64,000 nt of DNA from Antitrichia curtipendula (lineage: Eukaryota > Streptophyta > Bryopsida > Hypnales > Leucodontaceae): assembly GCA_951230915.1 (NCBI GenBank), contig OX579634.1, positions 48,931,570 to 48,995,569 of the forward strand. The letters are read 5' to 3'. The notes below the pieces were generated by a model that worked only from the letters and a program-made list of their open reading frames with translations, did no database searches and had not been told where the DNA came from. Shown here one piece after another: positions 11,341-24,597 of this stretch. How positions within the stretch are numbered: the stretch's first letter is position 1; each line of letters begins with the position of its first letter. The translations under genes were made by a program, and so were the position numbers.

Positions 11341-14300
11341 GCGAGAGGGAAATATAACATATAGCTTAAAGCACAATAGTATCCATTTCCTGTTGCATTT
11401 GCTTATAGTAGAGGCTCACTATAATCCGCTCAAAGCGTCTCTTATTACTAGAACTCATTTATACACTCTTTATATGTGTAAATTTAGTTACATAAACAAT
11501 AACACATCTTCAAGCTATAAACTTAATTTCACGTATCCAATCCCGGGATACACACTCTCAACTCTTCCAATCTAACCAATCACTAGGATTTCTATATAGA
11601 ATTACACACGCTCGAAGTGATCATCCATTCACTATTCATTTCTTCTCGTATTGTATAACCAACTCTAAGCCACAATACACACTCCACCAACAACGCTTAA
11701 AGCTCATTCACAAATGACACACTATACTTGCTTCAAGCATACAACATACATAAATAAGCTTTACGTATATTTCTCACACACAACACTTAAAGCTTTTACA
11801 AACTGGTGCAAATTATCAATAGATATTATCACAAATATCTACTTTAAGCTACAATCTTCTCACTCAACAATTGCTTCAAGCTTCAACATCAGATGAGATT
11901 TGGGGGTCTGGGAGGGTTGTTTTAGGCCCGTTCCCAATGTTGTTCCCCTGGCAGATAAAAAATGTTGCGGTCAAAAAAAAAATTGAAAAGAATAAAGTAA
12001 TAAATAATAAAATTTAATCTTAAAATAGAAAAAAAAATTAGATGAAAAAAATTTGTTTTTTGAAAAAATAAATAAATTTATATGACATGGCAGTCTCTAT
12101 GCCATGTCAGGCAGCTGCTGAGACGCAGTTCCACGGGCTGGGAACCCTGGAAAATTCGCAATCTTCCTAGGGGTTGAAATCATCTAATGTTAGATCACAC
12201 ATTGCTCCAAGCTTATACAAACAAATAAGATGATTTAATCAAGAATAGATAAACGCAACAAATAATTGTCCAATCTTTGGGACTTATCATTTAAATATAC
12301 ACACACAAAAAGATGCCCAATCACTGGGACTTATACACACAATTAAAATATTTGCTAAAAGCTTCTTATTACTCAAAAAAGTATTCCTCAAACAAGTACA
12401 CAAGAGTTTCTAGAACTACAGACACACCGAGAGACACACAAAACCGAGAGAGAAAATGAGAAGAAAAAATTCACTTATCTATTTGCCAAAACGTTTGTCT
12501 AAATCCATTAGAATTCCACATCTTTACACCCTTAGAATCCAGGGCAATTCATCATATCGCTTAACATATAAGTTCCCATTACCATGTGATTCTAAAATCA
12601 AGTGCAAAATAAACTCTATTCACACACCAAAACAAAATGAACCGTTTATTTACAATTTTTTACACTTACAAATAATATATCTTTGAGATAAATAATTCAG
12701 ATGATACTAAATAAACATTTTACTGTCAAGGTCACTATAACAAAGTTCACATAATAATAGCAAGAAAATCTAATTTCAAAGTTTTTTAGTAGTTCGTGTA
12801 TTAACCTTGGTAAGATTGCATCACAATTTGTTATCAATCAAGTACTAATGTAAAACCATCTATATTCAATATTTAAGTCATTTTGAAACAAATCATAAAT
12901 AGTATGAGGCATTGCAAATTTATTTCAATTAGAAAGATAGGAAATATGGGGACTGGAATTTTTTGTAATTTTATTCCTAAAATTGAAATTATTATGATTT
13001 TTAGGAGTCAAAGAGTGCTCTAAATCTATAGCCAATATCTAGACTCTTCCCATTCTAATCATTCAAGAATTACTTTCTTACTCACTACTGTGGAAAATTT
13101 GTCATGAACTTATTAGTCCCAACTTTGAAAAGGAGAAAAAAACACATTCTAATCTTGTTCATCTTGGTTGGAAATTATTGCATCCTATATAGGTTGGGTA
13201 TGACTCTCTAGTCAGAAATAGGGTATTTTAGTATAGAAGTGTATGTTGTTTATTTTATAGTTTGACTCAAAAACAATATTCACTATATAAATAGGTTTAA
13301 TTTATTGTAATAAATTGTAGCATTAGCTTACTTTTCTAGTAGCAATTTTTTTAACAACTAATCATTGCTACATGCAAAAATTGGATCTGGCTTCATCAAG
13401 CTTCATTGTATTTGATTTAAACTTTAAAATTAAAACATGACAAGTATTGTTTAAAATATTAAAAAATAAAAATTCAATGAATAATTGCAAGTTCTATGGG
13501 GTTGAATCCAAATTACACCATAATATATTGGTAACTGATATCATTTTATCTTCAGGTTATATTTTTAATTAATCACAATAATTTGATTTTCCATTAAAAT
13601 TTCTGAAAAAATATAACTGATTTTGAAGAATTAAAAAAAAACAAATTAGTGTTTACATCTTAGTTTATAGCTTTCAAATATTTAAGATTTTAAAATTTTG
13701 ACATTTCAAGTTTCAAAATCTTCAATTACTCGTTTCTCTTGGTTTGGAGAGGCTCATCCCTATTTACTTTTATGTATTTAAAACATTGTTATAACTAATT
13801 TGTAGAGAGATGAACTTCATTTTAACATCTTACAATTGACTCCAATAATTTTGTATGAGTGACGCTTGTGCTCGGGGAGATCATTGTCAATTTTAGAAAA
13901 AATATGTGAAGTAAAAGATAGGATCCAATTAATTCAAATTTGAATTTTTTTATATGATGCAAAATTGCTAAGGGATCAATGAAATGCTACATACTCTAGT
14001 ATATATAAATTAGGCTATATAAAAAATCATATAGTAGGAATTTTTATTAATAAGTTAGCCTTGAAAAATAGAGGTTGTGCAATTTTTGTCATAGTACGGT
14101 GAGTCTAGATGTTGATAGATAGTATGGATGATAAAATGGACACAATCAAGAAAGTCTAAGATGAAGGGTGGTTGACTGAATTTGTGCCATAGTACTAGTA
14201 GTGTATATATCAAAAAATTAAGTATACGACATTGACCACAAGTAGCAAAAATTGTCACATTGCACCAATAGAGAGGTTTACCTTTGTCGGTTCAACAAAC

Positions 14301-14962
14301 ACAAAATTGTACAACACAAAGAGTTTACAATCCATTTTACTTCAATCTTTAAAATCATATGTGTTAAACTCACTTTTATTAAATGGGATGTTCACATGAT
14401 AGTTTGAGTGGGGATTTGAGTGAGTTCAATGATAAAATTGTTAATAAAAAACACCACTTGGTCAATGGCACTTAAATTGAATTGATTGTTGTCGATTTCA
14501 TGGTGTATATCCTATAGGTGTATGTAGTAGAAGGAAGGCAAAATTTGTGAAGAAGGGCAAGGGTGAGAAGAAACTTGATGCTTAAATTTTATATGTAATT
14601 TAGCCAGGCTAAAAAACAACATGAATAAATTTCAACAAAAAAACGTATGATATTGGAAATACGTCCTTTGTATCTTTTTTATATAAAAATGAAGCCATCT
14701 TAAATACAATAATTAAGGTAAATAGCCCCGCATCAAATAACCTCTTAACTCAAGTGTATATACCTGAAAGTACGAGGGGTGATCTGCTGGAGCTCACTTA
14801 CATTTTATACCTTTGCGTGGAGACTCTTTTCTGATTTTCTAAACTAAGTTTCATATTTAGGGACATTACATATACATGAAGGATGTTGCAAATGATGTAC
14901 ACTTTTACCCAAATGTATTCTAATTGCCTTCCATTGATCAAATTGAAAAATGAATCTATCTA
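11341..14962. other. Intergenic, repeat-derived
   Basis: No supported gene. About 11905-11960 (GGGAGGGTTGTTTTAGGCCC) together with a hairpin at 12083-12109 (TGACATGGCA...TGCCATGTCA) resembles a second locus at 52566-52940. The rest is AT-rich with only short chance ORFs. Confidence 0.4.
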
Positions 14963-15751
14963 CTAGGGCAATTTTAGTTTCTCTATTTCCTCCTTCAATG
15001 TTTGAAACTTTAATTGCTTTTCACTTTCCATAGTTTCAAAGTCCTTACTCAGCATTTGAAGGACCGATTTTGAATTCCGAAATTCATCTTCAACTTTTAT
15101 GATATCTCCTCTAAGGTTTTCGATTGTTGTGGACAAAGCTTTGATTTCGCCTTCTTTTTCCATCAAGTTGTCGTTTAGCTTGGAAACTTCGGATTTCAAA
15201 AGCTCATTTTCTTTCCGAAGTTCTTCGATACCATTGTGGTGAGACGTACTATGTGTTGAAAGAGGAGTTTCGGCCGTTTCGTTGCTATAATTTTGAATCA
15301 CATTACTATTCTTGTGTCTTTCGTTAATAAGATTCCAATCTATGGTTCTATTCAAAAACACTTCTGCGTAAACCATTGCGGCCAACCAATACGGAACCAT
15401 TAATCTCTTGCATTTAGTGGCTCTCTCGTTCTTTGACAATAGTTTCCACTTTTGCGTCAAATTCGTCTTGAATTCCTCGTGTTTACAGTATCCCAAGGGA
15501 GCAAAGAATCCCTTCATCAATTTATTTCGTCGTACTTCGGGCCAATGTTGAATTATACACCTCCATGGTATCCACTTCTTGCAAGCCCTCTCGTTCCAAG
15601 GTTGTGGAGCATCTTCCCAACCAATTAAAGCCAAATCAGTACCATCTGCTGTTGACGAAGAAATGTGGTGGTCCCTTTCTGAGCTTGGATGGAGCACGAA
15701 TCCATCTTTTTGAGACTCCACAACATGATTATTCAATGACATGGTTACCAC
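14963..15751 (-). CDS. Orphan single-exon ORF, 262 aa, coiled-coil C-terminus
   Basis: Uninterrupted ORF of 262 codons from ATG 15751 to stop 14963, far longer than the chance ORFs around it and less AT-rich than its flanks. Residues 1-45 are polar. Residues about 50-125 are Trp- and Lys-rich (NERACKKWIPWRCIIQHWPE and YWLAAMVYAEVF), suggesting a small folded basic domain. Residues about 175-262 form a heptad-rich Glu/Lys/Leu coiled coil (ELRKENELLKSEVSKLNDNL). There is no signal peptide or transmembrane helix. I do not recognise the family. The basic domain plus coiled coil could be a DNA-binding regulator or an accessory ORF of a transposon; neither is shown. The 37-bp palindrome array starts about 165 bp upstream of its ATG. 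Confidence 0.55.
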   Translation of the reverse strand: MVTMSLNNHVVESQKDGFVLHPSSERDHHISSSTADGTDLALIGWEDAPQPWNERACKKWIPWRCIIQHWPEVRRNKLMKGFFAPLGYCKHEEFKTNLTQKWKLLSKNERATKCKRLMVPYWLAAMVYAEVFLNRTIDWNLINERHKNSNVIQNYSNETAETPLSTHSTSHHNGIEELRKENELLKSEVSKLNDNLMEKEGEIKALSTTIENLRGDIIKVEDEFRNSKSVLQMLSKDFETMESEKQLKFQTLKEEIEKLKLP

Positions 15752-15915
15752 TCTTTTATAACATCAGCTCATGCTTTAAAACATTATTTTCATTCAAATT
15801 GAATTTTATAAGATTTCTAATATATATAGTAATCGTCAAAATAACCAGGGAGTAACCTACAAATATCACATGTACATGGCTTTTATAGGTTACTACCTCA
15901 CATATGAAACCATGT

Positions 15916-16155
15916 ATCTTTTACTTTAAAGTAAAAGATTGAGATTTGTAATATCTTTTATTTTAAAGTAAAAGATTATGTTCTGTAATATCTTTTATCT
16001 TAAAGTAAAAGATTAAATTTTATAATATCTTTTATTTTAAAGTAAAAGATTATATTCTATAATATCTTTTATTTTAAAGTAAAAGATTATATTCTATAAT
16101 ATCTTTTATTTTAAAGTAAAGATTATGTTTCAATAATTTATTTTATTTTTAAAGT
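15916..16155. repeat. Tandem array, 37-bp unit, each unit with a 24-bp palindrome
   Basis: The word ATCTTTTA recurs at 15916, 15953, 15990, 16027, 16064 and 16101, exactly 37 bp apart, with a seventh degenerate copy to about 16155. Each unit contains a 24-bp palindrome centred on TTTAAA. The first copy (15916-15939) is a perfect palindrome; later ones carry one mismatch. It lies upstream of the orphan ORF ending at 14963. Confidence 0.85.
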
Positions 16156-19024
16156 AAAAGATTATGTTTCAGTATTCTTTGTAATTTTGATTTATAAGAA
16201 TCCATACCAAATGTTAGATTTGGTGTTTTGTTTTGTTTTAATGTTAGCTTGGATCTTGGCAAATGTTTATTTAATATAGGCATGAAGGTTGCTAGCATGT
16301 GAGCCTAAGGATCTTGAGTCCAAGAGCCTAAAAAGCCTAGGCACCTATATTATAGGCACTATCCATGATTATAAGACACCTATATTATAGGTATCTATGT
16401 TATAGATATTTATATTAAACACACCTTCTATGATTATAGAATACCTATGTTATTGGTATACATGCTATAGACACCTTCTATGGTTATAGGGTAACTATGT
16501 TATTAGTATGTATATTATAGGCACCCTCAATGGTTGTAGAATACCTACTTATACCTAGGCTTAAGGCTCATAGGCTTGCATTTCAAATTTCACACACTAA
16601 CGTTGTTGATGTGGATAAGCTTAATGTTGTCACAAAGCCTTGGGAAGAAAAAAAAGTTTCACCTCCCCTAAAGTGGATGGTGGTAGATATCAACTGAAAT
16701 TAGGTAAAGTAAAAAAAAATTAAATTTAAAAAAATAAATAATAATAACAATAAATAGTTATAATTGTAAAAACAACAAAAGACAAACTAGTTCATATATT
16801 ATAAGACTTTGTGTTTGGTTTGGTTTGTATGTGTATTTTGTTTATTTTGTTATGACAAATCTTAGTCTGAAGGTATAAGGTAGTGTGTTGTAAAATCACC
16901 CCTCCTTCAAATCGCCCCTATTATTATCTAGAAAATGGAGATGAGGCAATTCTTAAATGAACCACTTTAGCAGTTGAATGAATCAAGAAAAAATTGATTT
17001 TCTATTGCAAGAGTCAATTATTGTCTTTGATTTCCTCACCTCTTTACAAGTAGCAAGTGGATGGATTTGGAGGGGACCTATAGTCACAAATAGGTGCCTA
17101 TGTTCCAAATTTTGAAAATTTATAAGTAATTCCAAAATGCTTGGAAAAATACAAAACCACTTGTTTTAGGTTTTACGTCCATTTATCTTTCTTTGAAAAT
17201 TAATCTAAAAATATTTTTTTCCACAAAAATCTATAAAAAAGGTAGACCAACTTTGAAATGGTTGCTTTTAAAGCATACTAACTTACTTAGTATTGTTAGA
17301 AAGTTTTCAGAGAAAAAATACATGTAAAAATATGCACGAGTAGATTAATCTTTAGTAGTGACAATTAGTAAAATCACTTGCCATAACAAGTTAGACTAGT
17401 TGTGGATATTGATGTTTAAAGCATGTTTTCTACATTGTGTTGTACATGGTGGTCAAGTCGGCAAAAAATATTTCTAAAAAGATGCCAAAATTTTGGGATA
17501 TTACTATAATTATTTTAAACCTGTATAAAAAAAAATCTATTTTTAGTCATCTATCAAATCATATTTGTCAAATTATGCCAAAAAAGTAAATTTACACTAT
17601 TCCAAACCATAGAGTAGAAGTTATTAGGCCTAGATGGAATTTGGTCTGAAATTTGAGAAATGAAAGAAGAAAATTAAGATTCATGAAAAATAAATCAAAT
17701 CTATCTTCACTTTTGTTTTTTAAATGTGATATATTTTGTAACCAACTAATGAAGTATTGACACCCGACACTATGAGTTGACCTAGGCTAAGACCCAAGGG
17801 TTTGGGACAAAGTACAAAATGTATTATAAAATACAAGTTTCATATCTTTTTTGAAGTTTGCATTAGAGAAGACAATGTAAAGCATAAAGAGAAGAAAATA
17901 TTCATAAGGTAAAATTTTTGCTGGAGCTACTCTTCTTCTTAAGCATGCCTATAATGGACCTCAATCTAATATGAATCTCTAGTTAGTTGAATGCACAATA
18001 GAATCAACCTCTTTTGGTGTCTTGGTACACTAGATGGGCAACTTTTGGGATTTTCAAAAACTCATATATGACAATAGAAGATTTATTGTAGTGAAAAAAA
18101 TAATTTTATAACAATTATGAATGTTTGCCTTGAGATATCATCATCCAAAAATTCAAACAATAATCATTATATTTTCACAAATACATTAGATTTAAAAAAA
18201 ATGTTGTATGTCTTACTACTAAGTGCACCCCAAATCTCTTGAAAAAGAAGGTTGATGATAGAATTTTGAGCTTCAACCAATTTTGTATATTGATTCTTGT
18301 GAAAATTTAAAAAAAATCCAAGAAAATTAGTTCTTTTATATCCTTTTCATTTATGAATTAAATATTTATGTACTTATAGTTAATTTCAATTCTTTGACTA
18401 TGTATAAATTTTTATTTTACATTTTTTTTTTCTAAATGTGTTTGAAAATAAAAATTTGGAGGTGATAGTTTCAATGAATTTTTAAATATAAGATTAAAAT
18501 GGGAATTTCTTACAATTAAATTTTGGAACGAATATGATAAATCTAGTATTAAACTGGGATTTTTGAAATTCAAAACTGTTAAGATAAATTTTGGTTTCTT
18601 AAAGTTAATGTGACATATTGGTTGATTTAAAGTTGATGGTCATACATATTTTACTTTATTTTTCAATGTGCTAATGCTATGTATTTTCAAAATTGGTTTC
18701 AAAACTAATGTAGGTATAACTACGCATATTGTGTATTAATCTTTGAAGAATCTTTTGCACAGAAAAGGTAGACCATACTATACATTTATGCATTTGCCTA
18801 GTCCAAGACCCAATTTTGTTCTTTTGTTCTTTTGCATCTTAATGAAGTAAATATTACACTCACTGAGGAATTTGGGTTCAAACTTTAAAGAATTGAAATT
18901 GGTTGATCATCATTTATGAATTCAATGAGTACAACCATGTGGCTTCTATACATGGCATAAGGTTCATTTATTATTCCACAATGTGAGGGGATACTTTTGG
19001 ATCGCCATTGGAACCTTATAGGGC
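16156..19024. other. Intergenic with a degenerate ~50-bp repeat
   Basis: About 16377-16550 holds imperfect repeats of roughly 50 bp built on ACACCTTCTATGRTTATAG and TATGTTATTRGTAT. About 16960-17180 is an inverted copy of 8290-8500. No gene is supported. Confidence 0.45.
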
Positions 19025-19678
19025 TTAACCCCAAAATGACCCTGGAAATTCTTAAGCTTCTAGGAATTTGTTCTAAATTGAATTAAAAGCCAACATTTTG
19101 ATAAGTTGTATCAATTTTTTTTGAATTGTGACCGTATAAAATCAAACTAGACATGTTAGACATCACATTAGAAAAGAAAACACAACAATATCTCTTACAG
19201 ATTGAAAGATTATAATGTTTGATCATGAGGGTTTTAAAACTGTGAAAGTGATTTGAAGTCTTTCAATCCTCTTTTCACATGTCAAATCTAAAAATTTGGT
19301 CACCAAAAAAATATGAAGTTGAAGGGCCTAACATGCATAATCCCAATCAATTTATGACTTCTCAAAATCTACTCTACAATTTTTTTGGATGAATTTCTAA
19401 TGTGATTTTTTCTCAAAGATCTAGTGTATTTGAGGCTCATTCCCAAGAGCCCTCAACACTACAAAAGTCAAGATTGCAATTGACACCCGTGCACAAAATC
19501 TTGAATAGAAAAATCATAATCAATCATTTTCAAAATCAGATTTTTGCAGCTAAAATTAAACTTCAAAAATAATTTATCTAAAATATAAATTACAAAAAAT
19601 AGTAGTTTGGTAAGGTTTTATTTAACTTCAAAAATTGGTCAAGGACACATTCTGTCCTCAGGGTCCTTTTGGGGTTAA
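19025..19678. mobile_element. TTAA-flanked MITE, family C
   Basis: TTAA at 19025-19028 and 19675-19678. The ends TTAACCCCAAAATGACCCTG and its mirrored TTAACCCCAAAAGGACCCTG (right end, reverse strand) differ at one base. No ORF. The interior at 19390-19640 is related to 8650-8890. Confidence 0.65.
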
Positions 19679-20453
19679 GAGAGCCACATTGACATCCAAA
19701 TTGACAAGAATAGTACTCCTCAGTCTAAGGATCTACAATGAGAAGCTATGAGATTTTACTTTGACCACCAATAATGTATCGTTTATTTTTTTGAAAATGA
19801 GTTGGCCAAAATACATGCTAAATATACCTTGTTCTACCATTGATTTGCTCAAAAACAATTGTGAATTCAATGATCACAACTATGCGTAGTAACCAAAAGG
19901 TCTACAATGGACTCCATATCTTATATTGAGTTGAATGAAGAGTCTTTTAGGATGCTTTCTGAACATAGATAACAAGTTTGGTTTCAAACTATGAAATCAG
20001 ACCCTACCTATCATTGAAGCATATAAAATGTCATTGAATAGTGTATTCATTAAGCCATTCAACTCCTTAGATTGGTAGATGCAAGATGATTTTTCTAGTA
20101 AAAATAATTGCTCAAACCAAAGCAAAGCACATCCACCCCTTGTTGTGAATGGAGACAAAAAAAACTCCCAAATGAGTTTTCTAACTCCTAAACACTCTGT
20201 CATCCATATTTTGGATGATGCATAGAGTGTTTGTGACCAATCTTTCATCCAAACAACTTCTCATTCAACCAAAGTAACATTGGAATGTTTATAAGACAAC
20301 CTCCTTTATGATCAACTTGAGAGACATGGGATAAATAATATATTTGTACAAAGATATAAGCAAAAGTGTACAAAAGTTCCCCAAAAGGGCTCAAGTCTTA
20401 ACCGTAAAGGGTTAAACTCTAACCTTGTTTCTCGGCGTAATGTCTCTTTTTTT
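19679..20453. other. Intergenic, 3' flank of the epoxide hydrolase gene
   Basis: No gene is supported. Probably includes the 3' UTR of the leftward gene that stops at 20454. Confidence 0.4.
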
Positions 20454-23400
20454 CTACACTTGATTCTCCTCGTTGAAGAAGGCGATGAGCTTGCTGTTGA
20501 TTAGCTGTGGGTTTTCTTCAGGCATGAAGTGAGCTCCCTTGATGGTATCAACTTGCTTGAGATTGGGCACCGTCTGTTTCAAAGCTGGCCCCTTGAGTCG
20601 ATCACGATATTCTGGAAAGTGGAGAACTGCATCATCTTCAGCTATGATCAGATATGCCTTTGTCACCACAGGACAGTCCGCCCAGGGAGCAGTCAAATTC
20701 CAATTTCTGCACATAGAAAAAAAAAAAACACGAAACGGTTAGAACACTCAAAAGAGAGAAATAATTTATTTGGTTTTGGAACAATTTAACCCTGAAAAGG
20801 CTGCAGAGGACAAAAAGTGTTCGACAGATTATTACCGTAGAAACAAAGAATGCACTCATTGGTTCAAAATATTAAATCATTTTTGGCAAAGAACCTTGCT
20901 AATAGGTCTTGTCCTGTCCTTCCAAAAGAAGGAGACCATGAAAGAACAAGACCTATCACCAAGGTAATCACCATGATCCAATTTTTGAACCAATAGATGA
21001 ACCAATAAGTGCATTCTTCGATTCTTTAGTAAACCTTGATCACTTTTTGGCCTCACCATCCTTATTAGATTAAGAGTTTATTCATTCAAGGTCCAACAAC
21101 ATCAATGCCCACAAGAGAGACCACAATCGTCAAAGCATGGAGATCACACACCTTTGTGTGCTGCGATACCAGTTCAAGGCGCCAGTGAACCCCGTTTTCT
21201 CAAAGCTCTGGGTGTAGTATTTGAGGTCCTCCTCTGTGAGCCAAGGAGCGAGATCTTTCACAAATACGCTTGAAAGTTCTTCACCCTTAGGAGCAGCCGT
21301 TTTCCCCTTTTTCACATCCCAAAATCCAGACAGGAAGGCTTTCATGGTTCCCGAGGTTCCAAAATTGGCGAAATCGCGCTCTGCTCTACCTGGCTCCTGC
21401 AGCAAGGAATACAACGGGAGTGAGATCTGATGCTCCCTAACAACAACCATTGGCATAGCCCCAGCAAACTCTTCAATCATGTTGGCATTAAGAATTCTTC
21501 TTCTACGATGCAATGAGAGTTTGTACAAAAGAGTGCAATTCAAGTCACCGAGCATTTGCAGTAGTCTAAAACTGAAACATCTCCAAACATATTTGGATTG
21601 GTATGAGGATTGCTTCATGTCTATGGCATTAAATTTGTGTGCTTTAAACAGTCAGTCTGACAGGTGATAGAAAAGTCTTCCCTAGCACATGAGCTAGGGA
21701 ACCAATTTGCGTGGCGATCCCTTTCCTGTGGGTTGAAAAGTCATCCAGTTACATCCCGTGTCATCCAAATACATATCTTGAAAGAAACGAGATACTTCTA
21801 AATTTAGCACTGTCAAAGATGCTTCCACGAGATACATCAAAGATGAAATACTCATGATTTTAAGATAGCCTAGGTTCATGATTGGAACCTTAGTACTTCA
21901 AACTTTAACAATTCATAACTCATTGATGCCATGTCCAAAAATATACATGTTCTAGTGCTTGGAAAGACTCTCAAAAAATGGTGACAAGACCCACTCCAAT
22001 AGATAAAGAAATAAAGAATCCATCATAATTATGTTAACCACGCAAAACATATAAACGCATTGGGACTGGGTTCCCTATCTTATACAACTTTGGTGAGATA
22101 CTGTGTTCGCTAGTACAGGCAATCTAGGGGGTTTTCCCTAGCTATTAGAGCATTAGAGGAATATGAAACGCCTAAAATGGAGACCTCTAAACTAGAGAGA
22201 GCTAACTCCAACCTCTTTTTGAGGTTGGTGAAATTAAGGGTCTTAAGCTATAACATTGACCTGCGTACTAAATGCAATTCACAAGTGGAAATGAAAAAGG
22301 GCGAAATAGATCAACTGACCTGAAACCTGTTCATGTAAAAACCTTCGTCATATGATTCTTTCCGACTTTGAAAAGTTTTGGCGGCTGCTTCGCCAGATTC
22401 TCTGGGTATATAAGCAATACCCAATGACACATAAGCTTTCACTCGGTCAGGCCGTAGCAGGCACAACTGCCATCCAACCACTGCACCCCAATCATGCCCA
22501 ACAACGAATACCTGCCAGAATAAGAAACACGGTCAATACACAGATTCTTCGGGAGTTTCATCACACCACAAATTTCGTGGTCTAGTTTGTACTATAAAGA
22601 ACCTAGAGGAGTCAGTCCAACATACAAAAGAGTTGCTCTCATACTTTAAAGACACCTGCATAAGAAGAGCATAAATCCCAAATGCATGTGCTCTTCAAAG
22701 ATTTTCAAGAATCACAAACTCTGCGGGTGCAGAAAGTACAGTAGGGTTTGTGAAAAAGCAGAAAAGCCTCTAGGTCATGCAGGCTATCCTACTTACTTAC
22801 GGCCTAATAAAAAATGTACAAAACAGCTTCTCTAGGGGTTAATCTCATTGATCTTTGGTTTAATGAATACGGAGTACAATATGGTCCTGTCAAGGACTTC
22901 GCCGGATTTGATACCCTATAGAATGCTGAATCTGCACAGGCGGATCCTCTAGATTACTCCTGCCCCAATACCCCCACATGCGCAAAGCTACTGACGACTG
23001 ACGAGGGTGATAAACAGAAATTAGGGTTCCCTGCATGTTAACAATTTAGCAATTCATTTCTTCCACCCATTCCTAGTCGCTAATGTACACAGCTCGATCT
23101 CTTCTTAGAGCTTTCACCCCAAGGATTCACGGTTTCAAAAGACCAATCTTCTTGATCATATTGCGAAAAATATGATTCAGATGGGGACAAATTTTACATC
23201 CGCAGAACCAGCGAACACCCTTCCACGAATTGATCCCATATTGAACGAAAAGAAAGTCCTCATATGATATCTAAACTGTTAACTCTAAACATGAAACATG
23301 AATTTGTCCACCATACCTGCTGCTCTCCGAGTGCATCCAAGAGTCCCACAATGTCTCCCACCAGATGAAAATAGGTGTACTCGTCCGTTGCATCCGGCAC

Positions 23401-23795
23401 ATCCGTCTGGCCATAGCCCCGTTGATCCGGCGCTACCGCACGGAATCCAGCCTCCGCCAAGGCCTGCATCTGGTGTCGCCACATGTACCATAGCGAGGGA
23501 AAGCCGTGAAGGAGCAGCACTACTGGACCTGAATTAATTCCACAAAACGTACACAAAAAACTCAGTTCTCCAAGTTTTGCCTCCACAACAATTGATCTCT
23601 AAAACGGCTACAATATTACGTGCAAGAGCTCAAGGAATGGAACTGAAAAGAATACGTATCGGTGAAATGCTGAAGACAGTGAGAAGCTGGGGTTTCAATT
23701 CAGTTCGAGACACAGCAGGGTTTACCAGAGCCTTGCTCAGCAATGTGCATGTTGATGCCATTAGTTCTAATCATGCGGTGCTTGAGGTCGCCCAT
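20454..23795 (-). CDS. Soluble epoxide hydrolase (alpha/beta hydrolase), 323 aa
   Basis: Exons: 23795-23726, 23528-23317, 22511-22320, 21396-21152, 20706-20454 (TAG). All phases close (324 codons including stop). The enzyme family opens epoxides, in plants mainly fatty-acid epoxides, to diols through an aspartyl-ester intermediate in cytosol or peroxisomes. Seen here: HGFP oxyanion-hole motif at 31-34; DQRGYG strand-turn; GHDWG with nucleophile Asp101; lid domain about 130-240 with conserved NWYR (Tyr235 as candidate epoxide-activating Tyr); AEDD (Asp264/265 as candidate charge-relay acid); GAHFMPEE with His299. Length matches plant EHs (about 310-320 aa). The start ATG 23795 gives MGDLKHR and a normal N-terminus. 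There is no targeting peptide; the C-terminus (ENQV) is not a peroxisomal SKL-type signal. Intron 3 (22319-21397) contains a short repeat shared with the 1179-2903 gene. Confidence 0.93.
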
Positions 23796-24205
23796 GCTGG
23801 AATGCAGGTTTGCAGTGGAGGTGCCTTACGTAAGTACTTCTCAGAGCTTCGGATTGCTGAACCCAAGTTTGCAAAATGATCTTGGAAGCAGGGTAGATGC
23901 AGGCAACAGGTGCAAGGCGTGTCTAAGTTACGTGAGGCATGGGAAATGCTGCACTGCCTTCCTTCTTAGAAATCACGGACAGAAAAGCCTACGGTCACTT
24001 TTCTCACATTGCTTTATAGTCAGACCTCTTTGATCTGACACCATGCAATGTCTTGGACACGCCTTGCATGTCTAAGATCATGCAGTCATTGATTGTAGCA
24101 CACGTGTCTCGTCATATTCATTATCCCCTAAAGACTGGCGGTATTTTTCAAGTGTGTTTCTTATAAATTGTATTTTGTCAATGTGGAAAGATTTGATTCA
24201 TTAGC

Positions 24206-24597
24206 GGTAGTCACACCTTCTTCCCCAGGCAGGTGGAGAATGGAGAATGATAAGTTTATGAGGATTTGGAGGAACCAATGGGGAGTCGCGGTGGATGAAG
24301 AAGGCGTGACACCCCCAAAAGTTGTTTGGAGAACAAGAGTGGAGAATGGGAGACCAACATTTGACGTGGAGCGTAGGATGAACATGAAGACGGTGTACAA
24401 CGCAAGATGGAGAATATACTTAAATGAACAGGTCTTCACAACTCCCATTATTCACCTCTGGAGGTGAAGACTAGGAGTGCGGAATATATAACTAGATAAG
24501 AATATTCTAGCACGGAGGGCCAACACGAAGCCAACCTTAAGCCGCCACATCTTTGTTCTCCATTCTCCAAGTGCGGAGTGAAGAAGGCGTGACTACC
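24206..24597. mobile_element. MITE with GGTAGTCACRCCTTCTTC ends, copy 1
   Basis: The left end GGTAGTCACACCTTCTTC (24206-24223) is mirrored at 24580-24597 with one base different. A third, internal copy of the terminal motif, in the same orientation as the right end, lies at about 24297-24314 (GAAGAAGGCGTGACACCC). No transposase. It lies about 0.4 kb upstream of the epoxide hydrolase start codon. Confidence 0.7.

Noticed and set aside
11228..11575. 115-codon open frame
   Set aside because: It runs across the right end of the TTAA element into flanking DNA and is not conserved in the other copies.
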